Shown here one piece after another: positions 56,601 to 64,000 of a DNA stretch of 64,000 bases. The number at the start of each line of letters is the position of its first letter. Position 1 is the first letter of the stretch. The notes under the pieces are model-generated. The model searched no databases, had not been told where the DNA came from, and was given only the letters and a program-made list of their open reading frames with translations. The translations under genes were made by a program, and so were the position numbers. This stretch comes from Chamaea fasciata (Eukaryota; Chordata; Aves; Passeriformes; Sylviidae), in the NCBI GenBank assembly GCA_029207755.1, contig JARCOQ010000002.1, positions 620,001 to 684,000 on the forward strand, written 5' to 3'.

Positions 56601-59600
56601 CCACTTCACTCCCACCCACTGGAAGTTGTGATCTCCACGTTTTCTAAACCATGCAGTCTGCTCACACAGAGCTATTTCCTCTCCATGCACCTACAGTCCA
56701 CATTAGGACAAGGAAGGATTTCCACCCCCTTCCCTTAGAGGTCTCTTAGGGCTGCAAATGCTCCCCTGAGGTCCCACTGCACAGCACATGAGCAAAGATG
56801 CTCATTACACAAAGGATCATTTTCTTCAGGACACAGGTGTAAGCCAGGAACTCATCGTAACTGCCTGTCTGTACGAAAACGCCTTTTGGACACAATTCAT
56901 TACGGGGAAAATATCCACCTTCCGTTTCTGAGGTTTAACTCCGACGTGGAAGAAAGGAGAAATGTTGCAAGTTGAGGGCAGTGAGGAGGAAGCAGTGAGT
57001 TGGAGCAGTCCATCTCCAACTCACCCTGCTCCTGCCATTCACTGAGATTGGAGATTCATTAGTCTTAATTATTCAATAATTCCTGCTATTTCTCAGCAAG
57101 GTTCTACCCATACTCGCTGCGCTTTTAAGCCTAAAGCACACCCAAAGCTTTAGATTAGATCAGATCTGCATCAGATTTCAGCAGGTGTGACCTTGATCCC
57201 AACAGCCCCAAATCCACCAGGGGCAGTAGGTGAAAGCCTTTAAAACACCTTCCCAAGCCTCCTGCTCTGCTGGGAAGGCCCAGAGAACTGAAGCCCAGAT
57301 ACAATAATCCCAGCACAGGCAGGGACTGGCTTTGTCAGCACTACTTGAGGCAGACGTGTCCAGTGGTGTCTTGCTTCAAGATCCAAACGTACAAATAAAC
57401 CCAGTTCTAATGCCTAAAGCACGATCTGGAATCAAACCCCAAAATAAACCAAGTGTTTTAAGCAGTTCCTGCCTGCCCTCCTGCAGATGCTCCCATCCTG
57501 AGCACGCTCCTGCAGGGAAAGATGGGTCACCCAGAAAGAGAGAGCGAAAATCTGCTCGGGGTGTGAAACACCAGCTCAGCACTGAGGTTGAAATAACTCC
57601 CACAGGCATGTGGTGTGCCCCAGCGGGAGCAGCTACACCCAGATGGCAGGAAGGAAGTGTGGAGGACTTCCCAAAGCCGTATCTCCACTCGTGCACGCTC
57701 AATAAAGCGCTCCAGGGCTGCAGCCACGGCCAGGCTGCCTTCCCACTGCCCTGCCCCACATCTCCTCATGCCACACACCCCACACCCGGGGACACAGTCC
57801 TGTTCACAGGCCTGTTCTCGTGCCCGTCCACGGAACAGCTGTGCTGTGTGACCACACCTGGGTGGGAAGGTGTCCCAAGGTGTCTCCTCAAGGCTCGGGG
57901 CTCCTGGCCACCACAGAGCCCTGGGAAGCGATGAGAACTTTGTGTTCTTAGCCAAGGGATAGGAGACATTGGCTTTATAATAATTATGAAATATAATCCT
58001 TCAGACATAAACCACTGACCGAGTCTGGACTAGAGCAGATCCAGCTGCACCTAAATCCCTCCGAGTTTAGCAGTTCGGAGGGTCCTTTCTGACCCTCATC
58101 CCTCAATGGGAGGCTGCAGCAAACAACCAAGTGAGCCTCACCATCAAGCCTTGTTAAACCACCATCATACTGAGCAGCAAACTTGGTTACCTTATCAGTC
58201 CATATCAATAAAAACATTGCTGTTTCTCTCCTAGAACTGAAATGCATGACTCCACCTGCAACAGCTGCTGTGCCTCATCCCCACCACAATCCTGTCTACC
58301 CGGTATTCCTTTTAAAAAATCCATTTCCAGACACAAAGCAGACACACATTGCACAGAGGGGGCTCCGGGGCACAGCTGTTCTCGTGAAAACTCTCAAGCA
58401 GATTTCATGAAAACCTCTCTGTCCCCATTCTCCCACAGAGAGTGGATAGAGTAGGGAAGGTGTGGAAGAGAAACAGATCCTTTTATCTCCCTGCACCAGC
58501 TCTGGCAGCAGTGACAATGACAGCACTGAATCAGGATTTCTTTGGAATTACAGCGCGACACTTGAGGCACAATCCCGCAGGCAACCCCTTCAAACAAGCT
58601 GAAAATGACCGAGGGCTGCCACAACTGGAACTGGAGTTGCCCAACATTCACCCCTCCTCGGCAAGGGGCTCAGCAGAGGAGCCCAGCTCACATCCTCTCC
58701 ATGGAGGAGGACCAAGGACATTCACAACCGCGGGGCTGCTGCCCACAGCGAGCAGCTCTGGCTGTTGAAAGCCATTTCCCTGCCACGCAAAGACATGCAG
58801 GTGCCCGGGCACCGGGCAGCTGGCCCTGAACAGCACGGCGCACTCCGGGCAGCACGCTCCCCGCAGCAGCGCCCGCCCAAACAAAGCAAGGCTGACTGCA
58901 TCCTTCCAGCGCCGCAACAAAGAGCCTCCGCAGGGCACACGGCCCCCAGCTCAGCCGGGGCTCGGAACCTGCCCATTCCCCGGCACGGCGATCCCCTGAG
59001 TGCCGGCTCCGCTCACCAGGTACAGCATTCGGAACAGGGAGTCGCCGTCCCTGCCCGCGCTCTCGCTCCGCAGCTTTCGGTTCCCCCTCCAGAGCGCCGA
59101 CATCGCCGGAGCGGCGGCGGGGCTGTCACCGGGCGGGCAGCGCGGCCCCGCGGCTGCACATCCCGGGGCTCCGGGCGGCTCCCCGCCCCTCCCAGGCACC
59201 TCGGGGTGTCCCCCCGCTCCTCCCAGGCGCCTCAGACTGCTCCTCCCAGGCACCCCGAGCTGCTCCCCCTGCTCCTCCCAGACACCTCAAACTGCTCTCC
59301 GCCCCTCCCAGGCACCCCGGGTTATCCCCCCGCTCCTCCCGGGCACCCCGAGCTGCTCCCCCAGCGCATCCCAGGCACCCCAAACTGCTCCCCCAGCGCA
59401 TCCCAGGCACCCCGGGTTATCCCCCCGCTCCTCCCGGGCACCCCGAGCTGCTCCCCGTGGGTGTGAGCGGGGCAGGGCGGGGCAGTGCCCACCTCCCCTC
59501 CCGTGCCATGTGCTCACCGCATCCGCGGGATCCCGAGCCGGGCGAGGCCAGAGCCGGGCGCTGCTCTGGGAGGCAGCTCCGGAATGCAGCGGAGTGAGGG

Positions 59601-62600
59601 CAGCCGGGGAATATCGGGAATGTTCCGTGTGCGCTGCCTGTGGCTGAGCGGAGCCCGGGAATACCAAACGGCGCAAGGGACACGGCGCAGAATGAAAGGA
59701 ACTTAAAAAGAGCCGCTCCTGCCGCTGGGAAACCGACCCCGCAAATCCCCCCTTTTAATCCTTTCACGTCTCCTGCAACACACTGAAGGTTTGGAGACTT
59801 ATGCCGGTCTCGAGTAATGCTGCAGAGAGCAGCCGACCTACTTTTCTTGGAAAAAAAATCCCTTCAAGTGGCACAGGCGTGCACACACAGAGCCATCAAC
59901 CACGCTCCCCCAGGCCCGCTGCTGCCAGGTAATTGGCCTTCCCTGCCACAGGCACACGGCTGCAATTAGGAACAGGGAGAAAGCGGCGCCCTGCAGCCAT
60001 TCGAACTGCTGACACTTCTTACAACGCATCCCCAATTAAACTCAAAGGACCGCGACAGGAAAAGAAAATACACCAGGACTGATTTTGAGACTCAGTACAG
60101 CACCTGTATTAGCCTCTGGCAAGCTGCAACATCAGGAACCCACATAGCCAGTTTTCGGGGTGCCCCCTTGGAACCTAAATATTGGCAAGGCCAAAATAAC
60201 CAGGTCACCACAGGGGCAAGTGACCATTGAAGAACTGACTGTGGTGTGAAATGTTTCTGATGTTCTGTTGAACAGAGGCTAACAGAGGGACATGCCCCCC
60301 ATTCCATAAACGGCATGAAATTCCGTGCTAGATGAAAACAAGCCTGAAAAGGTGGCAGAGAGCAGGCTTGCCTTTCCCCCACTCTTCTCCCTCCCTGCTC
60401 TCCCCTCCCCTCGCCTCCTACATGAAATAGGGACAGAAAGGAAAGCCAGAAGTCCACCCCAGAGCAAAAACACCTTGTAGAAAACCTCGGGCAGGGCCAG
60501 TTGCACGGCTGAAAGAAACGGGCTGCACCTGGAAAGCACCTGGCTCGCCACCCTTCACACAGATGTCACCCCAAGAGATAAGAGGGTGAAATCAGATAGG
60601 GAGCGAGTCCGGAGAACAGCAGCTATCCCACACCACTGACACCTCAGCCCACCTCGGAGAAGGGCTCCCAATATTCTACCAGAACAGCCACAGACACCTC
60701 ATCTTCCCTTATTCTGTGCAACGGAATCATTACTCTGGAGAGCAAAGCTCTGCATTACCAGGCCTTTAGGATATACAGAAGACAAGCTCCTCAGAAAAGG
60801 GAGGAATCCTCAGAGCTCCTGCTGCACCTCCAAATCCTTCAGCACCACCACAGCTTGGAAGCTTCTGCAGATTAAGAAGCAAAAGCAGCACTCCTAAGGA
60901 AACACACACCCACACATGCTGGGCTGGGGGAAGTGACAGAGGAGAAAGAGGAGAGGGGACACATCCCAGTGCCTCCCACAGTGTCACACAGCCCCCTGCA
61001 CCTGCCTGGCAAAGGCAGAAGGGACCAAGGCCAGCTTTTGGTGGGATTTCCCCCTCTTACCTCACCCAAAGCCTGTGCTACGAGAGCAGACGAACGCGGG
61101 CTGCGAGCACCTCGCTCCTCTCCTCTTGCCATGAATCATTTATGCTGCCCTGGGATCTCTTTGCTGGCTGGAGAGCCAGGGAGCTATCCCTGTGTGCAGT
61201 GCTCCCTGGGCATGGACGGAGCCCTGCCCCAGGACCGGCACAAGACACCCCAGGGGCTATTTTGGCATCTCCAGCCCCTAAGGCTGCCTCTGTGCTGGAG
61301 GGAGGGGAGCTCTGCACTTAGCTGGGGAGCTGTGATGCTGGAAAAATGGGAACGCTCCCCTGCTGACCAGCAGTGAACGGACGGGAGTGTGCTCCTGCCC
61401 TGCTGTAGCCAAAAGGGCAGAAAAATAAGGGAAGTCTCCCCTGAGCTCCACCGTCCACGGCTGGAGCTGAGGATGGGATGAAGGGGATGGATAGGATAAA
61501 GGGGAACCTGGCAGGAGGGCAGAGCCTTCCCCTTGCCCGTCCAGAAATAACTAACCCCTGTGAAACAGCCCTGAGGACACCACCTTAATCTGCTGGGCCA
61601 TAATCCCAGGAGCAGGGGAAGGTGTGGGAGTGCATGGACAGGAAAACACCTTCGTTTTTCTCCTCGCCACGTGACTCCCCATTGCAAGAATCCTTCCTTC
61701 CCATGCACATCAGCTTTCCCAAGCACACAGAAAAGACAAGGGATTAGGAAAAAGCCTCAGCTGAGCTTTTTTTCTTCCCCACTACCATATCCTGGAATTT
61801 TCTACAGGTGTTGCAGAATAATTTGGGGGTTTCTACAGTCAGCAAGGAAGGCACTGAGTGTAGGGCAGGGACAGCAGCACCCCTGAGACTGCCAAACTGA
61901 GTAGGTTAGATATATTCCATAGGTACGTTGTCCTTTATTTGTGGGAGAACATTTCAAGCAGTTTGAAACAGGGAAAAAAAAAAAAAAAAGAGAATAGCCT
62001 GACTCCTCTTCACCCCCCACAAATACAGAGACATATTTCTGTATCTCAAAAGGAAACACTCAGTGATGTCAACATTTCACTGCAGACAGGCAGAAGCTCC
62101 TCCCGCTGGAAACCAGGGCTCCTTGGAGCTGGGAGTTACTCCTCCAGGATGGAATATTAAGCATTAAAGCTGCTAACGCCCATTTCTCAGTTTGACTAAA
62201 TCTGCTGAGCTGCAGAGCTAATCGGGTAATCCTTACGCCTTCTGCAGGCAATTACAGCTCTGAGCGTCCACCAGACAAGGGGCAAAACCCCCCAGCCTGG
62301 GGCACAGCTCGGGAAAAGCAAGCCCTGGAAAACCCACGGAGAGCACTGATTCCCCAGCAGCCACGCGCTGTGCTCGATGCCCTGCCACAGCTCCCTTTGA
62401 CAGAACAGGCTCTGCTCAGGGCATATGAAAATCCCACATATTTACAGTCAGAAATCCCAAAACATCAACACACACCTCCACTTACTAAAGAAGAAATTGA
62501 CAGTTAAAAATCCCGAACCATCAACAAACACTTCCATTTACTAAAGAAGAAATTTACAGTTAAAAATCCCGAACCATCAACAAACACTTCCATTTACTAA

Positions 62601-63824
62601 AGAAGAAATTGACAGTTAAAAATCCCGAACCATCAACAAACACTTCCACTTACTAAAGAAGAAACTGACAATTAAAAATCCCGAACCATCAACAAACACT
62701 TCAATTTACTAAAGAAGAAATTTACAGTTAAAAATCCCGAAGTATCAACAAACATCTTCACTTACTACAGAAGAAATTTACAGTTAAAACTCCCAACGTG
62801 TCAACAAACACGTCCACTGACTGAAGAAGAAATTATTTGTACTTACAAGAAAAAGCTCCTCAATAAAACCTGGAAACAAACTGCATGAGTAATCACCCTC
62901 TCTGAGAGCATTTCATGTTTGCCCGTATCTGACTTCCACGGTCTGGCTGTCAAGGACAGAACTCCAGGCCAGAGTGACACAAGGGATCAGGAAACAAGAG
63001 GCCAAGGTCTTTTCCTTCCTTTCTCTGCAGCAGAGCAGCAAGGGACCAGCCCAGAGCTCACTACCACACAGCTCGGTTAAAACAGGAGAGAAAACCCCAA
63101 CAAACTGAGATCTCATTAGATCGTTAACTGTGAAGAAAAATAGCTGTAAACTCTCAGCATCCACCTGTGTCACAAACACCTAAAAGCAATCAAAATAATC
63201 TTGCTGGACTGTGCCTCAGAAGCCACCAACCATCACCCACTGTCACCACCAACCACTGTCCCTTAATCGACGATGGCAATTAGCAACATTTGCGCGAGCT
63301 CTCAGCTGTAACTGGAGAGTTCTGCTTCAGTTTGAGGCAGATTGGCCTTGATTGGTTTGCAGTCAGAAACCCGAACGTGAGCGATGCTGCTGCTTTAGGG
63401 AAATACAGTTTAATACATCAGTCCTGAGCCTAGCGATCAGGAAGGAGTAAGATATCCTGAAGATCCACATGGTTTAGTGGAGCTGCTCTGGGGATGGAGG
63501 TGATAAACCAGCCCCTTCACAAGCTGTGTGGAGAACATCACAAGGTACCCAAGATGTGAACCCACCCTGGAAAAAGGGGCACAAATCTTGCTGGAGAGGC
63601 AGCGGGTGACCAAAGCCGTGCCTTGTTCCGTCCAGGATCATCCAGGAACACAAAGCAAACCCAGGAAAGGAGCTGTGGTCTGGCTGCCCTCCCTGTCAGG
63701 TGCAAACTAAACCTCCTCACCTTGCTCATCTTCTCGGCCTCGTCCGACGACTCCAGGTCCTGCGCCTCCACCTCCTCCGGGGCGGCCTCGGCCGAGCTGT
63801 CGGGGTCACTGCACAGGGAGAGCC
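44733..63824 (-). CDS. TIAM1: TIAM1 Rac guanine-nucleotide exchange factor, 3' half (13 coding exons, last 631 residues)
   Basis: Rac-specific Dbl-family exchange factor acting at the plasma membrane and cell junctions; the DH domain catalyses GDP release from Rac1 and the following PH domain supports it. Joining exons 63721-63824, 55212-55391, 54732-54800, 54310-54435, 52876-52984, 50346-50525, 50114-50232, 49297-49405, 48942-49000, 48025-48127, 47815-47902, 46815-46987 and 44733-45211 keeps one frame, with GT/AG at every junction. In fragment numbering, DH runs from about 79 to 275 with the '[13 protein letters not shown]' start, the '[13 protein letters not shown]' helix and 'ASHINEMQ'. 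PH runs from about 300 to 437, and the acidic C-tail from 438 to 631. The translation closely matches mammalian TIAM1 as I remember it. The N-terminal PH, Ras-binding and PDZ exons lie beyond 64000. Confidence 0.96.
45212..46814 (-). other. TIAM1 intron, no further feature
   Basis: 1.6 kb intron before the terminal exon; GC-rich at its 5' and 3' ends, no recognised repeat. Confidence 0.7.
46815..46987 (-). CDS. TIAM1: TIAM1 exon: end of PH domain
   Basis: 173 bp; acceptor 'cctctttttcag', donor GTACTG. Encodes '(S)[17 protein letters not shown]', the closing PH helix with its conserved hydrophobic face, then '[15 protein letters not shown]' and 'GARPAMNRA'. Confidence 0.94.
47815..47902 (-). 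CDS. TIAM1: TIAM1 exon: PH domain
   Basis: 88 bp; acceptor 'ttcccttcag', donor GTAAGG. Encodes '(D)[16 protein letters not shown]' to 'RTFHLCC'. Ends with two bases of a Ser codon. Confidence 0.94.
48025..48127 (-). CDS. TIAM1: TIAM1 exon: PH domain
   Basis: 103 bp, 34 codons plus one base; acceptor 'attcttccag', donor GTAATG. Encodes '[15 protein letters not shown]' to 'RALASA'. The first residue is Gly where I remember Val in mammals, right at the splice junction. Confidence 0.93.
48361..48388 (+). repeat. (CA)n microsatellite in TIAM1 intron
   Basis: About 14 CA dinucleotides, uninterrupted. Confidence 0.97.
48942..49000 (-). CDS. TIAM1: TIAM1 exon: PH domain
   Basis: 59 bp; acceptor 'ctcctccag', donor GTAAGT. 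Encodes '(V)[19 protein letters not shown]', the PH strands and basic loop expected to face phosphoinositides. Separated from the preceding exon by a 296-bp intron mostly filled by a CR1 piece. Confidence 0.94.
49029..49200 (-). mobile_element. CR1 LINE 3' fragment in short TIAM1 intron
   Basis: Begins with the reverse complement of the CR1 3' terminus ('gagtcacagaatcacgaaac', then 'ggcttggaagggacctctgg', 'agatcacccagtcccacccc'). It continues into a 'gaatttgggatgtccccaga' segment similar to that at 970-1010. It is in the same sense as TIAM1 and makes up most of a 296-bp intron. Confidence 0.85.
49297..49405 (-). CDS. TIAM1: TIAM1 exon: start of C-terminal PH domain
   Basis: 109 bp, 36 codons plus one base; acceptor 'gcgttggcag', donor GTTTGT, which is a weak match. 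Encodes '[17 protein letters not shown]' to 'EPELAAF'. The Val codon completed in the next exon confirms the weak donor. Confidence 0.93.
50114..50232 (-). CDS. TIAM1: TIAM1 exon: end of DH domain
   Basis: 119 bp; acceptor 'tctcttccag', donor GTAAAA. Encodes '(V)[17 protein letters not shown]' to 'GEKKE'. This is the long last DH helix, which includes the Asn of the Rac switch-2 contact and leads into the PH linker. Confidence 0.95.
50346..50525 (-). CDS. TIAM1: TIAM1 exon: DH domain core
   Basis: 180 bp; acceptor 'accttgcag', donor GTAAGG; completes an Ala codon and ends with the first base of a Val codon. Encodes '[15 protein letters not shown]', then '[19 protein letters not shown]', DH conserved region 3 and the Rac-contact helix containing the invariant Lys. 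'RRQHSS' replaces the KQQHSS I remember in mammals. Confidence 0.96.
50785..51110 (-). mobile_element. CR1 LINE 3' fragment in TIAM1 intron
   Basis: Reverse-oriented CR1: 'gagtgggaagggccccacaa', 'aaccttttcctaaacccaac', 'ctaatccccccctgggccag' and 'ctccagccgtgccctgggcg'. An internal 30-bp duplication ('cctgcacagaccccccaaca') lies at 50834-50885. Confidence 0.85.
51111..52875 (-). other. TIAM1 intron, no further feature
   Basis: AT-rich sequence with A-rich low-complexity at 51950-52050. No exon or known repeat recognised. Confidence 0.65.
52876..52984 (-). CDS. TIAM1: TIAM1 exon: DH domain
   Basis: 109 bp, 36 codons plus one base; acceptor 'tgaatcccag', donor GTAAGA. Encodes '[18 protein letters not shown]' through 'PKVLVK', the middle DH helices. 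The trailing G starts an Ala codon completed in the next exon. Confidence 0.95.
53583..53643 (+). repeat. (ATT)n microsatellite in TIAM1 intron
   Basis: About 19-20 ATT units; gives a poly-Ile frame that is not a gene. Confidence 0.97.
54310..54435 (-). CDS. TIAM1: TIAM1 exon: DH domain
   Basis: 126 bp, 42 codons, phase 0/0; acceptor 'ttttattag', donor GTAATA. Encodes '[15 protein letters not shown]' to 'EKVEQFK', the second and third DH helices. Confidence 0.95.
54732..54800 (-). CDS. TIAM1: TIAM1 exon: DH domain
   Basis: 69 bp, 23 codons, phase 0/0; acceptor 'tttttttag', donor GTACGT. Encodes '[13 protein letters not shown]' through 'FLTPDE', the first DH helix continuing. Confidence 0.95.
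55212..55391 (-). CDS. TIAM1: TIAM1 exon: start of DH domain
   Basis: 180 bp, exactly 60 codons, phase 0 on both sides; acceptor 'ctctcccaag', donor GTGAGA. Begins '[12 protein letters not shown]' and ends '[10 protein letters not shown]'. It holds DH conserved region 1, whose Glu contacts Rac switch 1. It is the predicted splice partner for both the linker exon and the alternative exon at 59017. Confidence 0.95.
56275..56470 (+). mobile_element. CR1 LINE 3' fragment in TIAM1 intron
   Basis: Sense-orientation CR1: 'ggaaagggtgggcaggcact', 'ggctgcccagggaggtttgg', 'ggcactcagtgctctgggct' and ending 'gtgtgtaattctgtgg', the usual 3' terminus. Antisense to TIAM1. Confidence 0.9.
56471..58799 (-). 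other. TIAM1 intron, no further feature
   Basis: No splice-consistent exon, RNA gene or repeat family recognised. Several 75-200 residue frames on both strands have no domain-like content. Confidence 0.6.
59017..59103 (-). CDS. TIAM1: Predicted alternative first coding exon of a short TIAM1
   Basis: Inside the 8.3 kb intron between the linker exon and the first DH exon, an ATG at 59103 (G at -3) opens 29 codons, '[12 protein letters not shown]' to 'DSLFRMLYL', ending at a GTGAGC donor (59011-59016) after a complete codon. That is phase 0, the phase of the exon at 55212-55391. Splicing them gives a protein of about 626 residues with DH, PH and C-tail but no N-terminal PH, Ras-binding or PDZ domains. 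The surrounding CpG island supplies a plausible promoter. Existence of the transcript is inference; short forms of the paralogue TIAM2 are established. Confidence 0.6.
59186..59462 (+). repeat. 30-32 bp GC-rich minisatellite, about 9 copies
   Basis: Units 'tcccaggcaccccgagctgc' plus 'tcccccagcgca' or 'tccccccgctcc', with alternatives 'gggttatccccccgctcc' and 'caaactgctccccc'. It lies 80-360 bp upstream of the predicted short-form start codon, on the minus strand reading toward it. Confidence 0.93.
59701..62444 (-). other. TIAM1 intron, no further feature
   Basis: Unique non-coding DNA. An A-tract is at 61974-61989. No supported exon; long frames such as 61184-61726 on the minus strand overlap frames on the other strand and show no domain. 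Confidence 0.6.
62445..62838 (+). repeat. 56-bp tandem repeat, seven copies, in TIAM1 intron
   Basis: Unit of 56 bp ('cagttaaaaatcccgaacca', 'tcaacaaacacttccattta', 'ctaaagaagaaattta'), starting at 62501, 62557, 62613 and onwards. Outer copies are diverged and inner copies nearly identical, the usual pattern of an array that grows from the centre. Confidence 0.97.
62839..63720 (-). other. TIAM1 intron, no further feature
   Basis: Unique intronic sequence without recognised exon or repeat. Confidence 0.65.
63721..63824 (-). CDS. TIAM1: TIAM1 exon: PDZ-DH linker
   Basis: 104 bp, acceptor 'ccctgcag' at 63825-63832 and donor GTGAGG at 63715-63720. It enters with the last two bases of a Gly codon and ends on a complete Lys codon ('KMSK'), matching the phase of the next exon. 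It encodes an acidic, Ser/Glu-rich linker ('[16 protein letters not shown]'), fragment residues 1-34. It is the most 5' TIAM1 exon in the window. Confidence 0.9.
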
Positions 63825-64000
63825 CTGCAGGGAGCGACACGGGGGTGAGAACACGGCCACGATCCCCCAAAACCCACAGAGCCTGCTGCAGCTCCCATGG
63901 AACACGAGCACGTTCCAACACGAGCTTGTGCCAGAGGCACCCAGTGACCTCCCAGGAGGGTTTGCAGCACGGGTTTAAGGACAGGGGTAAAAACAAACAG
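63825..64000 (-). other. TIAM1 intron, truncated by window end
   Basis: 3' end of the intron preceding the linker exon; polypyrimidine tract and acceptor adjoin 63825. Confidence 0.75.

Larger units (their letters stand above)
58800..59700 (-). promoter_or_regulatory. Intronic CpG island, likely internal TIAM1 promoter
   Basis: Dense CpGs on both sides of the predicted alternative exon, in an intron otherwise AT-balanced. Peak density is at 58960-59180 and 59460-59600. No TATA box seen; this fits a dispersed CpG-island promoter. A 31-bp GC-rich minisatellite is embedded upstream of the predicted ATG. Confidence 0.55.

Noticed and set aside
62445..62838. Possible CRISPR-like array
   Set aside because: Repeats are contiguous without unique spacers and lie in a vertebrate intron.

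Overview
This is vertebrate nuclear DNA and almost certainly from a bird. The genes have introns and GT/AG splice sites, the intergenic DNA carries several 3' ends of CR1 LINEs of the avian type, and there are CpG islands, many minisatellites and short introns. The right third holds the 3' half of TIAM1 on the minus strand. A single-exon claudin of the CLDN8/CLDN17 group lies about 24 kb downstream of the TIAM1 stop codon, also on the minus strand. That order matches, from memory, the CLDN17-CLDN8-TIAM1 segment of human chromosome 21. The mammalian keratin-associated-protein cluster that sits in that gap is not seen here.

Layout. 1-18.3 kb is intergenic. It holds an old CR1 fragment (about 1 kb), a 36-39 bp minisatellite (4.6-5.0 kb), an orphan CpG island with a strong plus-strand splice donor (7.5-8.45 kb), a 1.7 kb array of a 31/32-bp minisatellite (9.46-11.16 kb), a 1.5 kb array of AGGTCA/GGGTCA motifs in 225/214-bp higher-order units (13.1-14.6 kb), and a second CpG-rich block (14.6-16.3 kb). 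18376-19014 is the claudin, embedded in a CpG island. 19-42.9 kb is a non-coding interval with microsatellites, two CR1 pieces, a short telomere-like tract and some AT-rich, homeodomain-motif-rich stretches that may be conserved non-coding elements. 42.9-44.7 kb is the probable TIAM1 3' UTR. 44733-63824 contains thirteen canonical TIAM1 coding exons, whose splice phases all agree, encoding the last 631 residues: the linker before the DH domain, the DH domain, the C-terminal PH domain and the C-tail.

The two most interesting signals are these. First, the nuclear-receptor half-site array at 13.1-14.6 kb: AGGTCA-type half-sites are reiterated dozens of times as direct repeats with 3-, 4- and 5-bp spacers. 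Second, a CpG-island exon at 59017-59103, inside the TIAM1 intron just upstream of the DH-coding exons. It starts with an ATG, stays open for 29 codons and ends at a GTGAGC donor in exactly the phase needed to splice to the DH exon. This predicts a short TIAM1 of about 626 residues lacking the N-terminal PH, Ras-binding and PDZ modules. Both are read from sequence; their function is inference.
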